This document shows positions 54,524 to 64,000 of a stretch of 64,000 nucleotides of DNA, in pieces. Positions within the stretch are counted from its first letter, which is position 1. The number at the start of each line of letters is the position of its first letter. The notes beneath the pieces are model-generated. The model saw only the letters and a program-made list of their open reading frames with translations. It was not told the origin of the DNA and did no database searches. The DNA comes from Dactylonectria macrodidyma (lineage: Eukaryota > Ascomycota > Sordariomycetes > Hypocreales > Nectriaceae), in the NCBI GenBank assembly GCA_020744425.1, contig JAGMUV010000005.1, positions 2,976,001 to 3,040,000 on the forward strand. The letters are read 5' to 3'. Both the position numbers and the translations under genes were made by a program.

Positions 54524-55951
54524 TTATCGTGTTACGACAACTTCGCTGAGGTCGACATCTCGAGGGGGTGCGCTGCCATCCCAGAGCTGGCCATTGTCCA
54601 TGTCCATTAGCAACGCGGGGATAGCCTCTTCGGATAGTGTTGGGCTTAGGGTTCCGCTCGTGGAGCTGCAGCTGGAGCTGCTACCGACGGTCCAACCGTC
54701 ACTGGAGTCGGCCCGGCGGCGATCCAAAAGACCAAGACCAAAGTACTCGCCGTACTCCTCGTCTACAACCTTCTGGTGGTCGCCATACTCGACAAATTCG
54801 TAGTCCCACCGGGTCATCTTGCCCTCCTGGCGCTGGGGCAACCAGCGGGCCTTTGACACGTAGAAGAAGGTTGCGGCGATGAGGCCTCCGCAGACCAGAT
54901 CAATCGCATAGTGATGGCTTAGGTACATGGTGGCCCACCAAACCCAACCAGCATACACAATGAAGAAGGTTCGGAACTGGGGGAAACAGTGGGACATGAA
55001 AAGGGCCTCGAGGACGGCGTTCGCCGCGTGGAGCGAGGGGAATGCACCAAACGGCACTGGCGCATTGGTGAAGTTGGTGGTGTAGAGGTCAATTCCAAAG
55101 ATCTGGTCGATGCGAGCGAGACCGGCGGGGGATCCAGGCATGCCATAGGCGGCCGGGACGAGACCGTGCTCGTTTTCGTACCAAGGCGGCGTGCAAGGGA
55201 AAAGGAGCTGAATTGTGACACCAAGAATGCTCATCCATCCAAAGGCTCGGGCGAAGACTGGGGCAGATCCAGGGGCACCGAAAATGAACATGATTAGGGA
55301 GACAACGGCGGGGGCACCGAAGTGCATTATGCCGTAGGGGAGCCAGGCGAGGATGTCGAGAATAGGATGTTGGTGGGCGGAGAGAATGTTGGAGAGATTG
55401 GCGCCGTAAAGAACATTCTCGAGCGCAGGAAGAACACGAACCCAGATATGGGGACGGTAATCATAGGGGATAAAGCTAGACGCCATGTTAGTGGGAACAA
55501 GTGAAAACGTTATAAACGAGAAAAAAACGTACCGACTGCAAAAGAAATACATCAACCAAATCCAAATCATCGACGAAGGGAGGAAGAACTGTCGAGTGGC
55601 GGGCATGGCAACCACCCAGACACTCAGAGCAATTGCGAGAGTCTTGACGCCGGGCGCAGGGGGCGCGATCCAGAGACAGAAGAGAGCCAGCAGCGTGAGG
55701 AACGCATACTGAAGATCAGAGGTCCGCCACTTGTGCGCTTGTAGATCACGGACGCCGTCCCATGCATTGAAGGAGGTCTTCAAGGTGGTTATGTCTTCGA
55801 CGCCGGGGTGCGCTCTTGACTTGGATTTGCTGCGTCGGCGGCCAATTCCATATCGATGGGGAGCAGTGTTGAGGAACGGCAGGTTGAGATGCTCAGGCCA
55901 CAGCAGCTGCAGCTTGGACTTCCCCGAGAGTGTGGTAGAGAAGTCGTTCAT
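54524..55951 (-). CDS. AUR1: Inositol-phosphorylceramide synthase catalytic subunit (Aur1)
   Basis: Golgi enzyme that transfers phosphoinositol from phosphatidylinositol to ceramide; essential fungal sphingolipid step and target of aureobasidin A. Exon 1 is 55951-55533 and exon 2 is 55475-54524, giving 456 residues. The ATG at 55951 (MNDFSTTLSG) was preferred to the in-frame ATG at 56068. Several membrane helices are present. The PAP2-like catalytic triad is H289 in FPSLHAANA, and H328 and D332 in YLSHHYAIDLV; the 39- and 4-residue spacings equal those of yeast H255/H294/D298. Residues aligned with yeast aureobasidin-resistance sites (L137, H157, F158) are unchanged: L171, H191 and F192 (GIMHFGAP). 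The Ser-rich C-terminal tail is poorly conserved in the family. Confidence 0.95.
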   Translation of the reverse strand: MNDFSTTLSGKSKLQLLWPEHLNLPFLNTAPHRYGIGRRRSKSKSRAHPGVEDITTLKTSFNAWDGVRDLQAHKWRTSDLQYAFLTLLALFCLWIAPPAPGVKTLAIALSVWVVAMPATRQFFLPSSMIWIWLMYFFCSRYVFFSFITFSLVPTNMASSFIPYDYRPHIWVRVLPALENVLYGANLSNILSAHQHPILDILAWLPYGIMHFGAPAVVSLIMFIFGAPGSAPVFARAFGWMSILGVTIQLLFPCTPPWYENEHGLVPAAYGMPGSPAGLARIDQIFGIDLYTTNFTNAPVPFGAFPSLHAANAVLEALFMSHCFPQFRTFFIVYAGWVWWATMYLSHHYAIDLVCGGLIAATFFYVSKARWLPQRQEGKMTRWDYEFVEYGDHQKVVDEEYGEYFGLGLLDRRRADSSDGWTVGSSSSCSSTSGTLSPTLSEEAIPALLMDMDNGQLWDGSAPPRDVDLSEVVVTR

Positions 55952-58900
55952 GATGGCGATCGAGGTCGAGGTCGGGGAGGTTGCAGTCGTGGAAGAAGGA
56001 GAGGTAAGGAGATGTTTGATGAGGTCGTCTGGTAGAAATTTTCGTCGAGGACCCAATATGAATACCAAAAGCTACCGCATAATCCACGTAATCCGGTCAC
56101 TAGAAGCGATTTCACACAACAGTCGGGAGGTGGGTGGTCGGGGCGTCGTCTGGAAGCAGTCGCCGTCGGAGCAGTCGGTTGTGATGGGGAGTGAGGCAGC
56201 ACACGACAGGACGCTACTCAGAGACAATGTCGAGGTATTGGACTCGGAAGCTGAGAGAAGGATGCTTGAGGGGCAGAGGCGAGGAAGCAAGAGCCAAGGA
56301 GTGGGAGGAGGGAGAGAAAAGAGGAAGCGGGAGGATGAGGCGGAGAGGGAGTCAAGGTAGTAAAGAGTTAAAGAGGGAGGGAGGGATGAGGATGATGACG
56401 AGGTGCAGGACGTGGTGCAGGACGTGGTGCAGAAGGGGCGGCTCGGGCGCACTGGCGCTTTTGTTGCTGCCATGGGGCGCAGGCTCTGCTCGCTCCTCGC
56501 TCTCGCTCTTACAGGTACACGGACACCAGCGGACAAGCAGCGGACGCGGCGGAGACTTCGCCCTCGGACTCCCAGACAGGGCCGCACGGCATGGCACTAC
56601 AGGGCAAGAGGCAGTGGGTGCGGCACCTACAAACGCTGCTGCAGCACCTAGGAGACAGGGCAGAATGGGACACCACACACACGACCGCTGGCGGCCGGGG
56701 GTCCAGCGCTAAGCCATACCAGTGCTACAGTACCACCCCCAACCCACTATCCACTACCCACTATGAAGTTTTGCAGGGCTCCTCGGAGCTGCTGCAGGGC
56801 ATGGTCACCGATCAGGATCAAGGGCTAGTGGCTGATGCTGATGGGACGGCCCCGGATGCTGCGGGAAGTGTATTGGGTACAAGGGGCCCAAGTACTCTCC
56901 CGCTGGCCCACTACCGCCTTTGCGAAATTGCATTGGGGCTTGCGTCTTGTCTGATTGGCCTCGTCTGAGCCTCCGTCACTCCGTCACGGCTCTAGCCTGG
57001 CCGCGGATTGCAAGTGATGGCTACTGACGGGGCGCCGGGAACCAGTTATAGCTACGGACTCCGACGAGTCGCGTGTGTCCGCTCGCGTGCAGCTTGGTGC
57101 TCAGCTCTTCCAATGCCTGTGTGCTCTGTGTGTTGTGCTGACACATCTTTGATTTCCCACTCATTTCATGATTCCATCCTCTTGTCTCCGGGCCTGGCAG
57201 AGGCACGGAGTTTGAGTGACCCCGACGCCGGCGAATACAAAGGACGGTAATTTCCTGGCAGCGTGCGCCAAGCTCCGCTACGGGCCATTGTCGCGTGAGT
57301 GGAGGGCAGGCCTGGCTTTGACAGACAGACGGACTCCAGGCAACCCAGCTGAACCAACGGCTTTGACAACCACGGAGGTCCGTATCGCTGCGGACATAAT
57401 ATACACACGCGTTTATCTCGACGAGCAATACGATATACGCTTCAGCTAGTGTAGCTGATCTCTCCATCCTCATTTCTAGTTCTTAGAGACATGAATCGCA
57501 CCATGAGGCGACTCAATGTCTGTGGGCGAGTGAGCGGGAGGCAGCCCATCCATCCCTGCTCGACTGCCTTACATGCCAACGTCTGTCCTCACCTAATAAC
57601 CACCTAAGCGAGCAATTCCTCTTGGCTGCTCGCTGCATATTGGCCCACGCAAACACGGCAAACAGGGAAAACAGGCAGCAGGCAGGCATGCAGACAGATG
57701 AGGATGAAGCTATTGCCGCCGCCGCCGCTGCTGCGCTCGAGGGCCAGGGCAAGTTTCCAAGGCGCAGCGTTGGCTGAACCGGTTGTAGGTGCTTGATTCT
57801 CGGCGTCGTCGGTGTTTGTGCGCAAGGCGAGCCATCCACTGTGTAAGATTAGGGGGGGTTTGGTCGACGTGGACGATCCCCTCGTCCATCTCCGCCGGCG
57901 GGACCCCGTCTCTCACTTCAGCACCCAATCCCAAACTCCCACGAGATGATTGAGATGAACAAGAGTCAAGGAAGGATCATCTTTGCATCCGTCCGCCTCT
58001 TCCTCTTCGCTGTGGCTGTTCCCGTCGACGTCACCAAAGTCCATTCTGCACAGCCGCCCATTTCAGCAACCGAACCCCCATGTCCAGGTCGGTTCTCCAT
58101 AACTGTGGCACAGCAGGGTCGAGATCAAACACAGCCTTGCTGATGACTACTCCGTGCGACTCGAGATGGCTGATACCGAGAGTGCGCGTCTGTACTTCGC
58201 ATCTCGTACTAGGAGGCAAGCCACTGGCCGAGACCTGGGGAAGCAAGGAAACCCAACCAGGGTTAATGGTTATGGCTCCGCCCACGAAATTGGTGACGAT
58301 CTCACAGGGATTTGAACAGCAGACAAATGAGTGACACAGGCCATAATAACAGCAGATGGCACAAGTACGGACGACGCGGGAAGGTTATGCGACGGGATAC
58401 GCGGAAGCTATGGCACATCGTGAGACACAGTGGAAGATGCGTGGCCTCCTTCGGGAGATACCTTACAAGATCCGTCTACACGGCAAAAGGTACGGACGGC
58501 ATACCAGATATGGATACCTGGACATGGCGAATCTTGCCAAGAACACCTCTCAATCTACGCACAGAAGCATCTCCATCTGCGTCTCCAGACGGGTTCGGCA
58601 TGAACTACCACCAACAGGTGAAACCGATTGCGCCAGCGAACGACCATGTTGGAGATGTCTGAGATGGTCCAGACTTCAGCGGTCCACGCCGCCTGTACCT
58701 TTAAATGTTGCCGACAGCGAGTCGTCAGTGACCATTAAGTTAGGTGTGTGCCGCCTAGCAACGAACTACAGCCAAAGGTAACTCTCTGATGGCGCATGCA
58801 CGAGGGTATCCACTGAAGACTCGATGAATGATGACGATGACGATGCAGTCGCCGAAGGAAAAAAAAGCCAATGGCCCCACTAGCAAAGTTTCACAGCGAG

Positions 58901-61900
58901 GTTCGAGGAGAATGATTGGCAGCCTTTGCAAGCCGCTGGGCCTCGGTGCTGGGTACTGGAGCACTTGGGGCCAATGCATCTTTGCTCTCAGGGCGATGCG
59001 AAAAGGCAAGGCAGGTGCTACCTCCCAGGTTGTTTGGTCGGACCTGCCTTGGCCCAAGAGGGTACTTCGGCCTGAGGTACCATGATCCCCTCCAGGCTCG
59101 AGCTGGAGGGAAGGGATGGGGTGGAATGCTTCCATTCAGCCAGGGCTGCTGTCTCACTCGCTTTCGCTCACGCGCCACTCCATTCCCACGACAACCCGAC
59201 AACCCCTCCACACCTCCTAGATCGCCTCTGCCTCCAGTACGGAGTACGTACAGAGTAACTTCCAACTCCACTCCGACATCCTTGACCGCACGAGACGGCG
59301 CTTCGTGGGGTGGCATGGGAGCTCCTGGAGGCGTCAAATGGTGTCTCAAATGTACATCTCACGCAAACACCCCGCCCCGATGTACATAGCAGGCGTCTGA
59401 ACTGCAACCTTGCAAGAACCAGGGTCAGCTTCAGCGTCGCTTTCACTTTCGAGACCCTATTAAAGTACTACCAGCTACCGAGCTCGCACGGGGCATCGAC
59501 ACCCACAGAATGGGTAGCAACGAGCAACCGGCAGCCGGCAGCGCCTCAAAGGCTCCAAAGACTTAACCCTATCATCTCTCTCTCTCTGTCACAAAAGGTC
59601 CCAAATGAGACGGTCATCCTGTGCTGACGGGATCTCGCTAACTGTCTTTACTCAGCCCTGCTTTGTCTCAACCCCAAGACGTAGTATGCATACGTAGTAC
59701 ACACTGCCTCACAGCACAATGCTTCTCACAAGGATTGCTCCAGGCACGATTCGAGCAACGGCCGAGGCGCAACCCGCTTCCCCAGTCTCGAGCGCCCCCA
59801 GTGTTTTAATCCTGCCATTGTGATCCATACAAACCAATCCGTCTTGCACGCGTGCTGGAGCGTAAGTGGTCGATACGGCTGCATGCGCCAATCCAATCCG
59901 TCGCTCAGGGGACACGCACACTCAGAGCAGGGGGGCTTCAGCGACGACCCACGAAACGCGCTGCTGGCATATGCCCCGGGCCATCCGGATGCAGCGGACT
60001 CCTTGCTCCTCACTGTGACGTTGTCATAGACGGTGTTCGGTGAGTCAATTGGCATTGAACAATGGGTGAGCTACCAGTATCACTACGTAGCTAGCTGGAT
60101 GGGCTAGCTCGCTCTGTGGATTGAGCCTTCAAAAAAGTCGTTATCGGTCAGTGACGTCGTTGCCTCCGCTCCAGCACGGCGCGTCGGACTGGTGTTAGCG
60201 CCGAGACCCGATTTTGCTGGGTTGGACTTGGGGGCCAACATTACTAACCGAGACTTTCAGTGGCTCATCAATCCTCTGTCCACGATGCACTGCGATGGAT
60301 GATGCGAAGCGTGATGATGCCAAGGTGGGCCCTGGCGCACGACCTGGACAGCAGCTTTGGTTCTTAGCCGCCGTGTCAAGGTGGTGTGCAGCGCACAATA
60401 CCGTACTGTATTTGGAGTGTGGGATGTGCTAACACGAGGCAGGGGTTGAACCAGGGATGCGAAACTCGTCAAGGCTGTCTACAAAGGATAATAGCCTTTG
60501 ATAGGCCCTGGCAAATGTCTATCCTCACATTTCTCACTCGTGCTCCTCGGCTGATGGCAGTTTGTTGGCCGTCCAAGCTGGCATTCCACCGTGTGAATCG
60601 CATCATGGAGGTATGCTTACCGCTTGCATCTGCCGTGCCTTCATATTCGTCCTCTTCTACAGCTTGCGGCCGCGCGCGAGGCCGTTATCTCACCGCACCT
60701 CACTTCAAGATCCAAAAGTTTTTGGCCTTGGCCTAGTACGCCTAAGCGCACCAAGTACCATACCGCCAATTTTTGACTGTAATACCGCCAAAACATAGTT
60801 GGTGGCGCTAAGGCTCTTGGCCCCTGGCGCCATGTCTCCCTTTGCAATACGGCGATCCGATGAGATGAAGGTGGATTGGCCCGCGCGGTTCCGCTTGGCC
60901 AGCCCGAGTATCTGGCTCGCGTGAGTGGTCCTGGACCCTGGATTGCGAAATTTCGGTGCCAGAAATTGATAATATCCGTCCGTGATCTTCATCAACGGCA
61001 CTTGGGCACTTGCGAGGATATCAAGCGAAAGGAGACAGGTGTAAGAAGGACAAGCCCTGTTGCATTGAAGATGTAACATCCTACAGCGGGCGGCAGTAAG
61101 CACGGCCTCATCGCATTTCCACTCGGCACTTGATGTTGGTGAGGATGCGGCGCTTGTGGCCTGGCCAATCCTTCAGCGTTGGTCATGCTGCAATGCGACG
61201 GCACTAGCTTGAGGATTGCTCTTCCGATCTGGCACGGTGGCATATCTTTGGCGTGGGAGACTGGATTGTGTACTGGCGTTGTCTCGCTGTACTCCGTACA
61301 CCGACTGGACATCTGGCGACCTGGCAAGCCGCTACACGGAACTACAACAGGTAGCGTACACACCACTCGATCTTTGGTGGCTGGGAGCTGGAAGCTGGTC
61401 GCGTGCGGTGTGGCAGACATCACCAAGTTGTTGCGCCACGCCGGCGATCACACCGTTCAACCAGTGACTATGTCAGCTACGGTGGCCCTAAGCATACAGT
61501 GCCATCGTGGGGATGGTGTTCCAGACCGCAAGCCATGGCATTCATGACAGTTCATACAGAGTGACTGACAGCTCGCGACGGAAACCTTGGCTCTAACACA
61601 AAACCCGTGCGTAGCACGCATTCGTTGCATGCCTCCCTCCCTGCAGCAGGCTAGAACAGGACATGCAAGCACGAGTTCACGGGACCCAGTAGCCACACTC
61701 ATCATCCAACTCTGGCGACATCCAAGCTGTGGTCTCGTGCTCTTGTGAGCCACACCCGCAAGTCTGCGTGGCATCAGAGCTGAGGCTCTCTCGCTTTGGA
61801 CCCTTCAAACAGTCACCCAACCTTTGGTTCTAGAGCCGAGGGAGCCGCCTTAGCGGGCACCCATCAGTCACATCAGCTGCATATCCGCTAGGGGAAGGGT

Positions 61901-64000
61901 TGCTGATCTATGACAGGGTCAAGAGTCTCCGGATCCATGCGTGCCTCACAATCACAAGGCAGTAATACAATGCTACCATGCAAAGTCAGCCTGACAATTT
62001 GCCTCCGTCTAAGAGTCAAGCTGCTGTTGGGCTTCAACAAGCGATTAATTTACCGTTGAACCCGCAAGCGTCTCCACTCGAACGGGACCAGTTTCTTCAC
62101 TCCGACCAAATTTTTTTTTCTTTCATGGTCTCGGCCGTTTTGGGCCTCGCTTCCCCTTCGATAATATCGCTCTCGCTTCGAGGCGGAGCCCGTGGACCCG
62201 TCGGCATGCAATTCGTGAAGAAAATCCATCTTTTTTCTCCTTCGTCATGGCTCGTTCTTGGCCGTTGGTCCGTGGTCGGTAGTTTTCGGCCGGGACTTGT
62301 CGGTGTGGTTGTCACTGGGGCCGGCCGGCGGGTGGGACGATCAGTATCGCCTCGACCTGGTCGCCTGATGCTTTTGCGTGTCTTTTTTTTCGCCGGCCGT
62401 TCCGAGTTGCATGTCTTTGGCGGCATGATATTATCCACATTATCATGTCTGTGAGTGCTGCAAGCCTCGGCATGTGTGGGCTCTGCAGCAAGAGAAAAAT
62501 CTCGCTCATGAGTCTTGTGTTCGCTGGACTAGGGTTGTTGTCTTGTGCAACGTGATGGCGAGGCTATTCGACATGAACCGCGGAAGCTTCGGCGTTTTTG
62601 CTCTTTATTTCGGAGCGGTGCATTTTGCTTCTCTGCGTTGTACTAATGTTGAATACTGTAATTTCTAGACATCAAGGAACTACTCTGTGCTACCCGTCGC
62701 CCGCGGAGCTTTCGGACCCCTCTACTTTCCGTCGGACCCGAACTGCCGAGTCGGGCATTTTCCAACGACATCTCAAAGGTCTTAGACCATGACCGGGCTA
62801 CTTCTTGTTTCCGCAACATGCGAATCTTAAAAAAGATGTTTCATCATGCTGGAGATGATGCTAATATGCTTGGTTCAGAACCATGAAGCACCCATTTCCA
62901 GCGACCATGCATGAACGGAAAAGGATCCTCAGCCTGACACGTCAACCACCGGTCGACAAGACTATTTGACGCTGTGCTCACGCAGCGCGCCATGCAGCTT
63001 CATAAGTGCATACACATGACGAGCAGTGTAAACCAGACTGTGTTGAACAATCCATGCGGGTGTGATACGTGTAGCGGTGCGTGTTAGTCTTGGCCCTACG
63101 CCCCGCAGTCTCGCGCAGCCCATCGCCACTCATGCGGATGGATCGACAATGCTGGCCAATGCATGATTGGCTTAAACCGCCTGGTGTCGGGCTCGGGATT
63201 GATCTTCAGCTGGGGTTGTCTTACTTGAGTGTCTCGTGTATCATGTCTTGTCTAGGGAACGAGCTGCTCTCTGAAAGCCGTGATATCGTGAATCATGGCC
63301 ACTGATGCCAAGAATGTAAAGTTTGATGACGAATCCAGCAGTGTTGACTGACGGCTACACTGCCCCCGATGCGGTTGACCTCTGGCCATACGGCTAGCAC
63401 AATGATATCGAATACATGACGGAAGGATCGAAGGTAGATCGAGGAACTAACTAGTTACTTGTAACCATAGTCACAAGTTCAAGGTGCTCACATGAGTCTG
63501 CCTGAGCTCCGTCTTAGTGACAACCCCCCTCCCCCCCCCCCCCCCCGGTGCAGCCTTCACTCGAGCTCACATCAGCGATCCCATTGGCCCAAAAGCACCC
63601 TATGTGACAAGTGTCTTCCATGCCATCTTGTTCCCAGATCCAGCCCCTCGCCCTGGGGCGTTCTGGTTTGCTTTCAGCCTCACGCAGGCCGGCCCAATCC
63701 AAATCCGGGACCACCAGGGTGTTCTGTCCACTTCACTCATGCTGACTTGGCCAGGAAAATAAGCTCTTGCCACGCAAGACACCCACCCGGAGGCCAGCAA
63801 TGGGGGCCGGAATCACCAGCCACAAAAGATCTGGCATGTGAGATGGCGCACGCCATCGTTTCCCCCTCGTGGTGGAGACGTTGGGATCAACTCACCACGA
63901 GAAGTTGGAGACTCGAGGGGGGATTGAGCTGGTACCAACAATGCCGGGAATTTTGGGTTGTTATTGTTGTTATTGCTTTGATTGTACACGTGTTGATTTC
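55952..64000. other. 8-kb region without a supportable gene
   Basis: I found no ORF here with motifs, codon bias or consistent splicing. The first ~500 bp is likely the Aur1 leader and promoter. It contains a 12-bp GTGCAGGACGTG duplication near 56403-56432, a GTACGGAGTACGTAC motif near 59236, a (CT)n tract near 59575-59588, and a C-rich tract at 63524-63546. A highly divergent or non-coding gene cannot be excluded. Confidence 0.5.
63524..63546. repeat. C-rich homopolymer tract (C6-T-C16)
   Basis: A run of six C, one T and sixteen C lies in the gene-free right end of the window. Confidence 0.9.

Noticed and set aside
61978..62454. 158-codon plus-strand ORF in the right-hand gap
   Set aside because: Composition looks like translated pyrimidine-rich DNA and no motif is present.
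1..64000. CRISPR array, rRNA operon, transposon, biosynthetic gene cluster or viral remnant
   Set aside because: I looked for direct-repeat arrays, terminal inverted repeats, transposase or polymerase motifs and clustered tailoring enzymes, and saw none.

Overview
The window is nuclear DNA of a filamentous ascomycete. Genes carry many short introns of roughly 45-100 nt with GT..AG ends and CTRAY-type branch points. Codon third positions favour C and G. The gene set (facA-type acetyl-CoA synthetase, fungal ADAM protease, Aur1 ceramide synthase, fungal-type calmodulin kinase) fits Pezizomycotina, most likely Sordariomycetes and possibly Hypocreales. The family assignments rest on motifs; the taxonomic placement is inference.

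Layout. Region 1-16 kb is gene-dense housekeeping DNA: an acidic nuclear-type protein cut by the left edge, 26S proteasome subunit Rpn6, mitochondrial GrpE (Mge1), an unrecognised multi-exon gene carrying one in-frame TAG, replication factor C subunit 1, mitochondrial ribosomal protein uL16m, and the replication factor C subunit equivalent to yeast Rfc5. After a 4.1-kb gap come acetyl-CoA synthetase (facA), an ADAM metalloprotease, a small acidic protein of unknown function with an unresolved 5' end, and a LisH/WD40 TBL1/Sif2-type co-repressor. A 5-kb divergent gap leads to a TMEM115-like Golgi membrane protein, an intron-containing tRNA-Lys(CUU), a ferric-reductase/NOX-like oxidoreductase, a Nab3-like RNA-binding protein, an ICT1/Pth4-like GGQ hydrolase, a six-cysteine secreted peptide, a calmodulin-dependent kinase and inositol-phosphorylceramide synthase Aur1. 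The last 8 kb shows no gene I can support.

Functional themes. Two clamp-loader subunits flank uL16m and both promoters carry MCB-like ACGCGN clusters. Rpn6 and Mge1 share a 518-bp divergent promoter with a heat-shock-element core and a CCAAT box. Three genes serve mitochondrial biogenesis (Mge1, uL16m, the GGQ hydrolase), but they are scattered. I see no biosynthetic cluster, transposon, CRISPR array, rRNA or viral element.

The most unusual items are the stop codon inside an otherwise perfectly phased multi-exon gene (7555-7557), the two coding-like segments separated by a 4-nt GTAG upstream of the gene at 28.4-29.0 kb, the repeat-expanded N-terminus and tiny exons of the acetyl-CoA synthetase, and the six-cysteine secreted peptide. 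All exon junctions were deduced by hand from frame, splice motifs and family conservation, and none has transcript support here.
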